From the NCBI GenBank assembly GCA_010015655.1, contig ML976721.1:328731-392730 (forward strand): a stretch of DNA of 64,000 nucleotides, read 5' to 3'. Position 1 is the stretch's first letter; each line of letters starts with the position of its first letter. A model generated the notes under the pieces. It saw nothing but the letters and a program-made list of their open reading frames with translations, was not told where the DNA came from and searched no databases. The position numbers and the translations under genes were made by a program. Below, piece by piece: positions 1 to 10,631 of this stretch. This stretch comes from Bimuria novae-zelandiae CBS 107.79 (Eukaryota; Ascomycota; Dothideomycetes; Pleosporales; Didymosphaeriaceae).

Positions 1-3000
1 CTCTCCGAAGGGATGGAAACTGGCTTGCAGTGGCGCACGGGCTGAAAGCTTGAAATTCCCACAGGAACGACTGGAATCTTCCCTATTTCTTCAGAAATAT
101 TTGCAATGTATCGGAAAAAACGTCTATTCTCGAACCAAACTTTGAATATGGGCCGTATCTTTTCCATAGCGTTGACCGTGAAAATGTATGTGCCAGCGTG
201 CGGAGAGTCGGGGGTGGTAGGTTGTTCAATTGGCCACTGACTGTGAAGAGCACGCGAAAAGGCTAGAACTGCATCATCTTGACTGTCATCGAACTTCTTC
301 TCCTTTCTTGATTGCCATTGCCGATAACTCTCTCCAGAATTTCTCGGTAGGCTGTCTTCGTTACTCCCCTGGAATGGACGACAATGATTCATAACAACGC
401 TCTTGATGTCCTCTAGTGAAGGATTGCTTCCTTTAGACAATTTGAAATGCGTGAGATCAGTCCGAGGCGGTTGGTAAGTTGACGTGGAGCGAACTTTGTA
501 GAATGATGCCATAGCCTGAATCGCATTCATGTTCACCTTCTGGGAGAACGCAAGCGTAGAAAGCCACATCATCACAGAAAATTTGTTGAAACTCTGAGAC
601 CAGACCGAAAGAGAAAGGTGAATGCGACACCACAGGTCCGGAAGATATGACTTAGGATCATCCAACAAGCGAGCGTGATACGTGAAGACTGGTGAATCAA
701 GCACATCTTGGGCACCATTGACTACAGTACCTTGAAAAAGGTCGTCTTGGAGCGAACGCCGCATACTGACTGCGGTGATAGAGGACTTCAACGCCTGGTC
801 GTTGCGTAATATCATCTTAGCCACTTCCAATGAACGCTTGCTTCGGTGTGCGTCCTCGACTTTATCCCTGGGAGAATAAACTTGATCAAAGTCTTGCGTG
901 TAATGCTCCGCACCAAATTCATCATTGTGGAAGATGGATGAGCGGATGGCGTCTCGGCGGAGCAGATTTTTCTCCAAAGTACCAAGCCATTTCGGTTCAA
1001 CAAACTTCTTTTGCGGATAGAAAAGCTTGAACTTGTGGGATTCGCGGATAAGCTTTTCCACTTCCACATAAAAGTCAGGATGCTGCGATAATGGTGAGAG
1101 CTGTTCAATCCACTCAATCTTTTGCATCAGCTTCTCGTTTGGTGGATAATAATTTCTCGACGGTGTTATCCCAGCAATGAAACCTAGTATTTGTAGATTC
1201 TCCTCTGCGAGTTGGTCAAAAGACGACACTGCTCCAGAACGCAGAATTTGAAGTGCCGCTTCAGTTCCTGTATGCCCCGTAGCGGCATCCGGTAGACAGT
1301 GGGAAGTGAGCGCATGCAAGTAACAGAGAAAAAGTTTGCTCTGCAGGCTCCCATTATCGACGATCCGACCTAGAAGCCTGTCGAGCTGGTATGCATGTGT
1401 CTTGGTACTTGTATCCGGATTTATTGAAACCCGAACGTGGTCGGATTCTTTTGTGTACGAGACGACCCCTTCAGGTATCAACAATAAACGATCGGCCAAA
1501 CCTCGCTCCGGTTTGAGTACCAACTTGCTTGACAGTCCAATCAGTGTTCTAATTCGCTGATCAGGGTCAAGAACCATTCTTTGATATTGGCGGGACCGAA
1601 TGCTGGCTTCACGGGAGCCGAACTCAAAGCCGAGCTTGAGGCGCGGAAGCTCAATAGCAGTGATTTTGGTGGAGTGGTCGAAACTGATGTGAATGCGTGA
1701 TGCAAGTTCGAGTGAAGCGAATGCGTTCGTAAGGTAAAGGCCGGTTTTACTGTCAGGATTTATGAGTACAGATTGTCCGCGCTCCAACTGCCATCCAGAT
1801 CCGGACCATTTAAGATACCAATGGGCGGTGGATGTCTTCCATGGTGAGTCTCGCGGCCGGAACTCCACTGAGCGGTCGCTATGGCAATACCAGTGGAAAT
1901 GATCTTGAACAAAATGAGTAGGAAGTAGTTGCTCGAAGACACGAGAGGGTATCAGTTCGGCCTTCTTCCCAGCTTTCGTTGCGACAAGGAGGAGATCCGC
2001 ACCTCTCATTCCGAAATTGAGAGTATGGTCAAAGTGGTCATGCTTCGCCGAGAATGACATCCCTGGCTCCGTAGTAGGCATTACGTCGATGGATGAGTTC
2101 GTGAAAATCGACAGATATACGTCATGAGAGAGGTAGTTGCGGGGAAGCCGAGTTAATGGTAAACCATTGACTAGAAGCTCCGCCGTGAGAAGATTGAAGT
2201 GAACAATGAGCGTATTGCTCATCACATAGACCCAATGGCCTTGAGGTGCTTTCATGAAATCCCAGCCTTGCGAAGACCGGAACTCAATCCAAGAGGCAGC
2301 AACTGCTTGATCTAAGCCATTCTGAAATACAAACTCGTGCAAGTTGGCTTGAAAAATGGGAAGAGCACGAAACAGAACCTTACGCCACATCTGAACCATC
2401 GTGCGATGGAGATATTCATGCTCACTCCCCGAGCTTAGTCGGTTCTCTTGTAGAAGTATGGAGCTTTGAAGCAAGGCCGAAATTGCAACATCAGAGGCCA
2501 GCATGATTTTCAGATGCTCCTCGTCCGCATTGAATGTACTGATGCAGAGCAGAGCTATTTCGGTAGCTCGAAATTCTAGCTCGGCACGGCTTTCGTTGCT
2601 GGTGGCGGTCCTCGACTTCTGTTTCAGATTTTCGACCCACTCTACCGATATCTTGCGAGCTTGGCCAAGGAACCCAAAGCACCGCAACGCTACCTCCTGT
2701 GACGGACTGAGGCTCAGAATTCGTTGAGCCAACGAGACATAGGTTGCCACAGCCCTCCAACATTCCCAATTCTTGTTTGTGCTAGAAAGAGCACGCTCAA
2801 GCTGCGTCAGCATGGAGTGACAGAACTGAGCATCAAGAATTATCTCGTGACCCAGACGCTCCAAATCGGACTTCTCTGATCGAGGACCAACACAATGAAT
2901 GGTCTGAAGCATCAAACATTGCGTCTCGACTTTCGAAAAGTCTACTGTTGGCATTGCAAGTTGATCCAAGATGCCGAGGAGCTGTATCCGGTATCCGAGC

Positions 3001-5498
3001 GGAAGCACGCCGAATGCTTTGTACTCATCCACTGACATATGTTGAGGGCAATCCGACATTTTGGCGACGACTGAATTTGGGCTCACTTCAATGGGGCTCC
3101 AGGAAGTTCTCAGGTAATGTTGAAGCGATTGCGACCGTGCAGGAAGCTTGTATGTGCATTTCCTCGTAACCTTACCGGAAGGTTGCCACTGAGAAATGAA
3201 GGATTGAGAGTGTGCATCGTAATATCGGTACTTCAATGCGTTGTCGACGAGAATCCCTTCGATACTCAAGAATTGTACTCCGGTCTTCACCTTATAGTGG
3301 CTTCCGCTCAGGGGCTTGATTTCCGACAATAGGCCAACCCGCTGTCCTGTCGGAATTTCCCGAAAAGAAGATACTCCTCTATGTTTGTAAAGTGTATAAT
3401 TCTTCTTTGGCCTAAGCGAATTTTGAGTCCACCCTAACACTTCCAATGCTAAGTAAGCTGTTATGTCTCGCCAATTGCTGAAAGGCTTTTCAATCTGCAG
3501 CTCAAAGACGGTTGCCTTTGCCTGAGATTTGTCCGAGCTCAATGGCCATTCATGCACTTCGATGCTAAGGCTTCGGGCGTCCTTTTCGAGTTGGCACTTT
3601 GAGCAAGATGGGGAATGAACCTTCTTGGTTCTACCCCGGCTGTATTTATCATAATAATCACATTCCGCATCCTCATACTGAGTCATGAGCTCCGAGTGCC
3701 GCGCTTTCTTGTTTTGCAGTTCCGTGGCTTTCTCATTCCGCTCGTGCCTCGCTTGCTGTTCGATCTGCGAGAATGTGTCCTGGAGGGAACTGGACTGATC
3801 AAAGAATCGCACAGCAAATGAATCCCTGTGACCAAAATCGCGGAAGACTGATGGTGCATCGTGCTGAGCTCTGCGCAAACGATCTTCCAGGTAGCGCTCG
3901 ACATTTGAAACTCGTTGTAGCAGGCGGCGTGATGGAAGAGAAAGAGATTGTAGCTCGTTGAAGTCGACTTCTGGATTGTACCTGAGTAACAGAGAATACT
4001 GCTGACATGCACACTTGTCGCACGCAATCCAGAGTTCGGCGATTGTGAGATACATAATGGACATGCTCTCTGGTATGTCCGTCTTATCGCTATAAAACTC
4101 GAGTGCTCTCTGGTGATACCATTGGATCAGTCGACTAAGATTTTCGCACGAGTCTTTGTCGTCCAGGTGGTTTCCCACCCAGGACGACAGGTGTTGCTCC
4201 ACCCATTGCTCCACTGCTGCCAGATTGAAGTAACCGTAATCCCCTGGGACGTGAAATTCACCAGGCAGAACAGCCGAAGAAAAGTATGGGAGGATCGATG
4301 TATCTTGAAAGACAGATTGGCTGGAGTTTGCCGTCCTGGCGGGAATGGTGCCCAAGAACTCGTCCAACTGCGGCAGGTCGATCGAGATATCATCAACTGG
4401 GTGAAACGTGCTGAGAGCAGTAAAGTCAATGTTGGTTTTGGTGCTCTCCATGGTTGCCCTCCATTTGTCATCTAACGTCCGATGTGCACGATCTAGGCTT
4501 GTGCGGGCCAAATTAACACATACTAGATAACCAGACTCAGATATCAGTTTCAGCTTCCGCAGCCGACGTGAAAGTTTAGTTAGGGTGGCGAATATAATGT
4601 CGGATTCAATCGCGGTGTGATTCGCCACGGCAAGGTCCAGGATTTTGGACAACACTACGACCATGACCGTCTTGTAGAGACCTGTTCCTGTCTCGTTGTC
4701 GTCTGCGTGGCGCGTGGAAAGTAATTGAGCGACGACGCGGACAAGAAGCCACAGAGGCGATCTTCGCCACGGACGAAAAGCTGAGTGCCACAACACCTCC
4801 TCGCGGGTATGCTTGGTGATGTCGGAACCGGCTGCAGATTGACCAACCGCGGTGAGGACACTCATAAAGTAATCTGTAACCATAGCCGGATGTGGTGTAT
4901 CGCGTATCTCTTCATGATGTGTTCCGTTCTTCCGGGACTGTGGTTGGAATTCTGGGACAACCTCGAAGCTCATTTTAGCTATGGTCTTAGCTAGAGCGTC
5001 AATCAGACCCGCCTGAAGGAACGAGCTAAGAGAGATGCGGCATGCAGATGACGGGAAAGAGCGAATGAGTCTGCCGTTTGTAGACATGCTTGCTGAGTTC
5101 GTAGGTGAAAGCTCGAAAGCTTCAAAAAGTATGCCATCTGCATCTCTAGTGATAAGCAGCCCCGCGTTTTGAGCTTTTAGCTCTAATGGTACCGCTGCCG
5201 AGGACGCGCTGCTAGCAATGTCGTGTAGTAGCTTTGCGATTTGCGCTTCATTGGGATACCCGTTTGAGTTGTAGCTCGAAGAGAGGTTGTCGATTGTCTT
5301 CGCTAGTGTCCCAAACTGCTCAGCCCAAGAAGGTTTGCTAACGAGTAACTGGCTCTGCACGTTTTTCAGAGCACGAGTCGTTGTTTCCAATAGCGCCCGC
5401 TCATGCGTCGCATTGTGGTCGTCGCGTTGAGGGAGTTTCGGTGGAAGGAACACGTGATGGATCAGGTAGAGGACCGCGTCTCTACTGCTCGTAGCCAT
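1..5498 (-). CDS. DUF6606 N-terminal, probable DUF3638/DUF3645-family giant protein (partial)
   Basis: An uninterrupted frame starts at an ATG at 5498 and stays open for 1832 codons to the window edge, so the C-terminus is missing. The N-terminus carries YLIHHVFLPPKLPQ a few residues in, which I recognise as the hallmark of the fungal DUF6606 domain (about residues 10-270). Such proteins are usually around 3000 residues, with DUF3638 and DUF3645 after about residue 2000, so those would lie beyond the left edge. Some family members are annotated as putative ubiquitin hydrolases, but nothing visible here proves catalysis. The visible part is mostly helical-looking, with no signal peptide or transmembrane segment. 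No intron is needed, and codons look normal for the region. I am confident it is a gene and fairly confident of the family; biochemical function is unknown. Confidence 0.88.
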   Translation of the reverse strand, partial: MATSSRDAVLYLIHHVFLPPKLPQRDDHNATHERALLETTTRALKNVQSQLLVSKPSWAEQFGTLAKTIDNLSSSYNSNGYPNEAQIAKLLHDIASSASSAAVPLELKAQNAGLLITRDADGILFEAFELSPTNSASMSTNGRLIRSFPSSACRISLSSFLQAGLIDALAKTIAKMSFEVVPEFQPQSRKNGTHHEEIRDTPHPAMVTDYFMSVLTAVGQSAAGSDITKHTREEVLWHSAFRPWRRSPLWLLVRVVAQLLSTRHADDNETGTGLYKTVMVVVLSKILDLAVANHTAIESDIIFATLTKLSRRLRKLKLISESGYLVCVNLARTSLDRAHRTLDDKWRATMESTKTNIDFTALSTFHPVDDISIDLPQLDEFLGTIPARTANSSQSVFQDTSILPYFSSAVLPGEFHVPGDYGYFNLAAVEQWVEQHLSSWVGNHLDDKDSCENLSRLIQWYHQRALEFYSDKTDIPESMSIMYLTIAELWIACDKCACQQYSLLLRYNPEVDFNELQSLSLPSRRLLQRVSNVERYLEDRLRRAQHDAPSVFRDFGHRDSFAVRFFDQSSSLQDTFSQIEQQARHERNEKATELQNKKARHSELMTQYEDAECDYYDKYSRGRTKKVHSPSCSKCQLEKDARSLSIEVHEWPLSSDKSQAKATVFELQIEKPFSNWRDITAYLALEVLGWTQNSLRPKKNYTLYKHRGVSSFREIPTGQRVGLLSEIKPLSGSHYKVKTGVQFLSIEGILVDNALKYRYYDAHSQSFISQWQPSGKVTRKCTYKLPARSQSLQHYLRTSWSPIEVSPNSVVAKMSDCPQHMSVDEYKAFGVLPLGYRIQLLGILDQLAMPTVDFSKVETQCLMLQTIHCVGPRSEKSDLERLGHEIILDAQFCHSMLTQLERALSSTNKNWECWRAVATYVSLAQRILSLSPSQEVALRCFGFLGQARKISVEWVENLKQKSRTATSNESRAELEFRATEIALLCISTFNADEEHLKIMLASDVAISALLQSSILLQENRLSSGSEHEYLHRTMVQMWRKVLFRALPIFQANLHEFVFQNGLDQAVAASWIEFRSSQGWDFMKAPQGHWVYVMSNTLIVHFNLLTAELLVNGLPLTRLPRNYLSHDVYLSIFTNSSIDVMPTTEPGMSFSAKHDHFDHTLNFGMRGADLLLVATKAGKKAELIPSRVFEQLLPTHFVQDHFHWYCHSDRSVEFRPRDSPWKTSTAHWYLKWSGSGWQLERGQSVLINPDSKTGLYLTNAFASLELASRIHISFDHSTKITAIELPRLKLGFEFGSREASIRSRQYQRMVLDPDQRIRTLIGLSSKLVLKPERGLADRLLLIPEGVVSYTKESDHVRVSINPDTSTKTHAYQLDRLLGRIVDNGSLQSKLFLCYLHALTSHCLPDAATGHTGTEAALQILRSGAVSSFDQLAEENLQILGFIAGITPSRNYYPPNEKLMQKIEWIEQLSPLSQHPDFYVEVEKLIRESHKFKLFYPQKKFVEPKWLGTLEKNLLRRDAIRSSIFHNDEFGAEHYTQDFDQVYSPRDKVEDAHRSKRSLEVAKMILRNDQALKSSITAVSMRRSLQDDLFQGTVVNGAQDVLDSPVFTYHARLLDDPKSYLPDLWCRIHLSLSVWSQSFNKFSVMMWLSTLAFSQKVNMNAIQAMASFYKVRSTSTYQPPRTDLTHFKLSKGSNPSLEDIKSVVMNHCRPFQGSNEDSLPRNSGESYRQWQSRKEKKFDDSQDDAVLAFSRALHSQWPIEQPTTPDSPHAGTYIFTVNAMEKIRPIFKVWFENRRFFRYIANISEEIGKIPVVPVGISSFQPVRHCKPVSIPSE

Positions 5499-6688
5499 GG
5501 TGCGCGCTGAAGCGACGCCAGCGAGCCGCTCAAGCGCGGATGCACCAGGGTTGGTCAACAGTTGTCTCGCCTTGTCTTGCCGATCTTGAAAACACACGGG
5601 ACGTTTTGGTTGAAGCGCTGCAGCGACGCTTTATCACGGCAGTGATAGAAAACGCGCCGATCCCACAAGTCACGGTTGGTAACGTGTTAATGGGCGGGAT
5701 AAAAGTGAGTGTGGGTAAGAAAGCGTGTGGACGGGCGAGTGGTGTTGAGGTTAAGTTCCGCAGCCGAAGGCGTTGGCGAGGTGGGTGAAGGTGAGAGAGC
5801 GAGACACCGCAAACGACACGCTGCAGGGTACTGTGCCACTGATTGGTCGCTGCCTGGGCTCTGAGTGCATACAGTTGATCATCAAGCCGCCAAACGAGCG
5901 ACAACCATGGTATCCATGCCCGTACTCTTGTATTATTGGCCCGTCAACCAAAGTTCCCGTGGTAATCATACTACCAAAACAACTTTTGTGATATGATATC
6001 GTGGGGGTATGTGCTGCCTATCCAGGGTTACGCAGCACGGAAGGATTCTGTCTTGGTGCCGTCAATGTACTCTTATCTCTTTTATCGAAAGTCCGCCTTC
6101 ATTTTCCAAGAGTGCATCCTCTCTCTGAAAATAAATATCTCGTATCTTTGCAGCGTCCAAATCGGATATGTATCTTCCACCAGGTGAAGAGAGTTGGCCA
6201 TGTTAAGCGCCTGCAAGAATGCCGTGTGTGTTAGCCCTATCGTCCCCTCTACGGTGACTCCTCGAAAGAGAACAATGATGCCGGTAAAGGAAAGTGAAAC
6301 GATTATATTAAACAAAATAAAATAATGGAACTACGTGACAAGTAATAGACAAGTAATGGACAAGTAATAGACAAGCGAATACAACTGACAATGAAGAGAT
6401 TCCATTACAGAACCTTGTGCTCCGACGGTGCCCTGCATCCCATGCAAGAGTATTCATTGGTGTCGAGACCGCTGGGCACATTGAATCTTCGTCCGGGTTA
6501 GGGAAGGACACTGTACAGTGTGCATGCATTGCCGCTTTCAACAACCTGAATCAACGTCATCTTGCGAGCCCTGGTGGTCATCTAGAATATTCCAACAACG
6601 TTATGGACGAGTTCCCTGACCGCGAGGGAACTAGAGACTCTACAACACTTCGACATTCTGTATCGTGCTCCATATGGTTGGACGTAGC
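5499..6688. other. Intergenic region
   Basis: This is the upstream region of the giant DUF6606 gene and the 3' flank of the PSME3IP1-like gene, both on the minus strand. Open frames here are short and overlap on both strands, and none resembles a protein I recognise. Around 6335-6375 there is a short imperfect direct repeat of a gacaagtaat-type unit. Confidence 0.6.
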
Positions 6689-7416
6689 TCAATCATCCTC
6701 ATCGGATGAAGTATACCCCAGGCTTAGTGATACGGGAGCGGCCGGTTTGGGCGGAGGTGAGTTTGGTGTTGGCTTCGCCGGAGCGACTTTCGACGCAGGC
6801 GCTGCTGGCGGAGGGGCGCTATTCCTATCAGTCGCGTCACCCTTCCTCTCCACCTCAGCCTTGTCATCCGCAGCCGAGCTCGCTTTCTTCAGCTTTACGC
6901 CCTTCAGCAGCTCAGGTCCCTTCTTCCTCTTCCTCCCGTGGGCCACCCAGTGAGCTTCTTCCTCCTTCGCCACCTCTGGTGCCTCTTCTTCTAGCGCCTT
7001 CCTCTCCGCCTCTTCCTGCCTCTTGCGAAAGACATCCAGCTGCTCCAACGTCTCCTTCCGCACTTCCGCTTCCTTCTTCCGACTAGCTTCTAATACCGAA
7101 TCGAGGAACTCCGCTTCGTCGTCATCGAGGGCACGATATTGGTTCTTCAATCGCGTGGCTTCTTCAAAGGCTTCCTGCTTGGCGGCTTAGACGGTCAACC
7201 TAACATGTCAGTCAGATTCTTCGCAACACGCTACGGTAACGTGGTGTCACCTTTGTTCGCCTGGAGAATCTCGTAGAGCGATTTCCCATCATCCTGGTTG
7301 TCCTGGTCTTCCTTCTCGCGCCGTTTCGCTTCGAGCTCTGCCTGCGCTGCCCGCCATTCGTCGTCCCGCTCAGTGGGTTTGTCAATTGTGCCGCCGGATA
7401 CAAATCTACTGGACAT
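6689..7416 (-). CDS. PSME3IP1/FAM192A (PIP30/NIP30)-like protein
   Basis: Two exons, 7416-7251 and 7185-6689, joined across a 65-bp intron (7250-7186; GTGACA donor, CTAAG acceptor, CTGAC branch-like site), give 220 residues. Exon 1 opens with MSSRFVSGGTIDKP and ends in YEILQANK. Exon 2 continues AAKQEAFEEATRLKNQYRALDDDEAEFLDSV. Together these are the conserved FAM192A/NIP30 N-terminal domain (about residues 1-100). The rest is a charged coiled-coil-prone stretch, then a Lys-rich and a Pro/Ala-rich tail ending in acidic SSDEDD, as in relatives. The human protein binds the proteasome activator PA28-gamma in the nucleus; whether the fungal homologue does the same is unproven. I chose the start where family similarity begins; the upstream extension of the frame lacks similarity. 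It is divergent from the aldo-keto reductase across about 415 bp. Confidence 0.88.
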
Positions 7417-7831
7417 GATTGCTGAATCAGCAGCTTCGAGATGCCGAAGTGTGGTAGTGGGATGGCTGTCGCGTGTTGAGGTGGAAGTGGGACGCCATGC
7501 GGCTGTTAAGCGGATGAGCTTCCCGATATGGTTAGCTTGTCCCCCCACAGATGAGGTCAATTCGCATACTGATTTGTGGAAGGACGGAGCCACGCAGTAC
7601 TTCCGGTGGTTGCTCTCGTCCTACAAGCGTCGGATGGTGGGGTAAAGATATGGGAATGTTTTTTGGGCCTATGATGAAATAAGAATTGGGACGATGTCAT
7701 CGCCAGGTGCGACGGCTATCGGGGGGTTTAAAAAACCTTGAGCCCCTCCTTCCGCGTTCCCTTCATCTTGCTCTATTTTGATACCCAAACTTGCGTATTT
7801 TTCTTCTTGAATGCTCCGCACTCTTTCCAGA
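7417..7831. promoter_or_regulatory. Divergent promoter region
   Basis: About 415 bp lie between the two divergently oriented start codons of the PSME3IP1-like and aldo-keto reductase genes. A TTTAAAAAA-like stretch near 7727 and a pyrimidine-rich run close to 7800 could serve the reductase. Assignment is by position only. Confidence 0.45.
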
Positions 7832-8784
7832 ATGGCACCTAAGAATTGGACCAAGGAGACCTTCACGCTCAACACCGGAGCGAAGATCCCCGCCATTGGT
7901 CTCGGAACATGGCAGTCGAAGCCAAACGAGGTCCGTGAAGCTGTGAAGGCTGCTCTTCTGTCTGGGTACCGCCATATCGACACTGCTCTTGCCTATGGCA
8001 ACGAGCACGAGGTCGGCCAAGGTATCAAGGACTCCGGCGTACCGCGTGAGGAGATTTGGATCACAACCAAGCTCGACAACCCATGGCACAAGCGCGTTGA
8101 GGAGGGCATTGAGAGCTCATTGAAGAGCTTGGGCGTTGACTATGTCGACCTCTACCTCATGGTACATTCTCTCCCATACCTTCATTCCTAATCACAACCA
8201 GACTAACACACCGGCAGCACTGGCCTTCTTCCACCAACCCAGCCGACCTGAAAAAGCACTATCCCGACTGGGACTTCCGGGACACCTGGCGCGAGATGCA
8301 GAAGCTCCCCGAATCTGGCCGCGTCAAGAACATCGGCGTGTCCAACTTCGCCATCAAGAATCTCGAGAAGCTCTTCGCCTCTCCCGACTTCAAGATAACG
8401 CCCGCCGTCAACCAGATTGAACTGCACCCCAACAACCCCTCACCCAAGCTCCTCGACTACCTCAAGGAGAAGGGCATCCACGCCACTGCCTACTCCTGCC
8501 TGGGCTCCACCGACTCGCCGTTGTACAAGAACGACGAGCTGAAGAAGATCGCAGAGAAGAAGGGCAAGACGGTACAGCAGGTGCTGCTGATATGGGGTCT
8601 GCAGAGGGGCACCAGCGTGATCCCTAAGAGTGTTACGGAGTCGAGGATTAAGGCGAACTTCGAGGTAGATGGCTGGGAGTTGGATGACGAGGAGATGAAG
8701 ACTATTAGCTCGCTGCCTGAGAGGTTCAAGGTTTGCGGTGACGCTTGGTTACCGGTGAAGGTCTTCTTCGGTGACGACGAGTAA
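7832..8784 (+). CDS. Aldo-keto reductase (glycerol dehydrogenase-like)
   Basis: Exons 7832-8161 and 8218-8784, with a 56-bp intron (GTACAT...GGCAG, TAAC branch), encode 298 residues, a normal AKR length. It is an NADP(H)-dependent cytosolic carbonyl/polyol oxidoreductase of the (beta/alpha)8 fold. The catalytic tetrad is complete: D50 and Y55 in [13 protein letters not shown]80 in WITTKL, H111 in LYLMHWP, which forms exactly across the splice junction. [11 protein letters not shown] is AKR signature 2 and [14 protein letters not shown] is the cofactor-binding signature 3. The start at 7832 has A at -3 and G at +4; an in-frame ATG at 7811 has a poorer context and only adds seven residues. The closest functional groups are fungal Gcy1/Ypr1-type glycerol or aldehyde reductases; the true substrate cannot be read from sequence. 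Confidence 0.95.
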
Positions 8785-9200
8785 AGGTTTCGCAAGTAAT
8801 TTGCTCTCGACGAGAGATGTACGTATATAGATTAAAAAAAGAAGGTCAAAATTGCATTCATGTTGATGAGTTCAGTAATACCTAGCTATATTAAGGTAAG
8901 ATGCGTCAAAGATACTGAACATGATCTAGCTTACATCGCGAATCAAATTACCCTATCGTGAGTCTGGCACTGCTTTTGGATATTGTCAGTGACTGTTTGC
9001 TTGGACATTGGAAGTCATAGAGAGACGATAGCCAGATGAGGCGGTGAGCACCGGAGGTGCGAGGCTAGGCCAAGGGGGTAAAAAAAAAGGCAAGTAGAGT
9101 CCATCCCATCTCTACTCTAAGGTGTCAAATAAGGCGGGCATTGGAAGTCATGCTCTAAAAGCTGGGCGGCTGCAGAACACCGCCATGGTCATCCACAGCA
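8785..9200. other. Intergenic region
   Basis: This is the 3' flank of the aldo-keto reductase. It has an A-rich run near 9080 and no convincing gene. Confidence 0.55.
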
Positions 9201-9392
9201 CTAGATTACCAGACCTTGTACTTCGTCGACCTGCATCAGCACGAAGAAGGCACGCATCACGTTTCGGAATTCGATAATGGCGCTGTTGTGCCCTGTAGAA
9301 ACAACGTTTTAGGTGAGGCGAGGGCCGGCTTCGCTAGAATAACTGGTCCACTCACCACGCTTGAAGCATCGCCCGAATTCTAGCCCTCGCAT
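9201..9392 (-). CDS. Possible 42-aa spliced small protein
   Basis: Joining 9392-9356 to 9292-9201 across a clean 63-bp intron (GTGAGT donor, CTACAG acceptor) gives a 42-residue frame from ATG to TAG. The product reads MRGLEFGRCFKRG, then HNSAIIEFRNVMRAFFVLMQ, and ends DEVQGLVI. Without splicing there is no frame of note, so the exact donor, acceptor and phase agreement is the only evidence. I do not recognise a family. It is a basic N-terminus followed by an amphipathic or hydrophobic helix. It could be the end of a longer gene, a decayed gene, or chance. Confidence 0.25.
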
Positions 9393-9759
9393 ACTGAGTA
9401 CTGAAACTACAGAATTTTTATGTGTGGGTGAATATTGAGGGAGTAATGCAGCGATTCGACTTCAAAGATGAGCAGTCAGCTAAGGTGTTGGTGAGAACTA
9501 CGAACGCGGGCTCGTGAATTCGTACAGTCGAAAAACAAAAAGAAGTATGAATCAGACTAGATACTCTGTGATAGTTTGCGGACGGCAATAATGGCAAAAC
9601 GGAGTTTCGTAGCTTCAATATGGATTTGAGAGATGAGGGCTACCCACCAAAGCACACTATTGCGCTTTTGTGAGCGGTTAATTTGTCTTTCAGTTACACC
9701 CATCGTACGGGGCGATAAATCTGCAGGTACAGCATGGCTTAATAAGTCCGCAAAGATTC
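9393..9759. other. Intergenic region
   Basis: No gene is recognised here. Base composition falls toward the right as the AT-rich block begins. Confidence 0.5.
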
Positions 9760-10125
9760 TACAACAAAGGTAAAAACTAATCCATAGAGACGTATAGTCT
9801 ATTGAAGAGGTACCAAAGGTAGGTAGTGTATTACCTATATATAATTAAATAATAAACTATAAAAAGTCTTGTATATTAAAAGAATCGACTAAAACTTATT
9901 TAGTTATATACTAAGTTAGCTATATTCTAATTAAATACTTATAATAATATATACGTTTAATAAAAAAAAGTGTTTAATAAAAATTTCAAGTAAAAATACT
10001 ATATCAAAAGTGCGAGTTATAAGGCAGGCTATAGCTACCTTACATAGCGCCTTTTATATATTATCTATCTACTAGAAACGTAGATTTTATAGTAGCTAAA
10101 GAAGAATTAGTTGTTAAAATAGCAA
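9760..10125. repeat. AT-rich RIP-like relic
   Basis: The sequence is dominated by TA, with stops in all frames and almost no CA/TG dinucleotides, and contrasts sharply with its left flank. This fits an old repeat degraded by C-to-T change on both strands. No element type can be assigned. The solo LTR at 10131 is inserted at its right side. Confidence 0.6.
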
Positions 10126-10130
10126 AGATC

Positions 10131-10626
10131 TGTTATAAGGGCTATACGTACCTAAGCCTATTCCGGATAAGGGGAGAATAGGTTAACAGGATAAAGCGCC
10201 TTGCGGATATTTAGTAGTTAAGAGCTAATAATATAATACTATTAGTTATAAATAATCTTATCCTATAATAAACTATAAAATAACTAACTTAGAGATTTAC
10301 TAATCTATTATAGGAGATGTACTCGAAGTATTTTAAGTTAATTACAAAGAGTAGGAAAGGTATAAAGAAATTATTAAATTATATACTATCTTTCCTAGCT
10401 CTTGCTATTACTTAAATTATTATTATAGTACCGCCAAGACTTATAATCCCTAGAGACCACTATAGTCCTTTGGACTTCCTTCTTATGCGAGACTTCGTCA
10501 CGTGACTGCTAACCTAAGCTGCCCCGCGCCTGCTCGTGTTCCCTCTGCGCAGTACCCACGCAGACCACCACTCCATCGTCGTCGTTGTCTGGTGTTCTTG
10601 CCTTTGAGGCTCCTGGGATCGTAACA
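10131..10626. mobile_element. Solo LTR (family 1) with 5-bp target duplication
   Basis: A 496-bp sequence begins TGTTATAAGG and ends CGTAACA, the TG...CA termini of an LTR. It is flanked by a perfect 5-bp direct duplication AGATC (10126-10130 and 10627-10631). A homologous copy lies in direct orientation at 16138-16878. With its own target duplication and no internal region, this is a solo LTR left by LTR-LTR recombination. The left half is AT-rich and RIPped; the right half (from about 10480) keeps GC and contains GTCACGTGACTG. Strand is undetermined because the short ends are inverted repeats of each other. Confidence 0.88.
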
Positions 10627-10631
10627 AGATC

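Noticed and set aside
812..5904. Many 60-135 codon frames on both strands inside the DUF6606 gene and its upstream region
   Set aside because: Those inside the gene are shadow frames of the 1832-codon reading; the upstream ones lack similarity.
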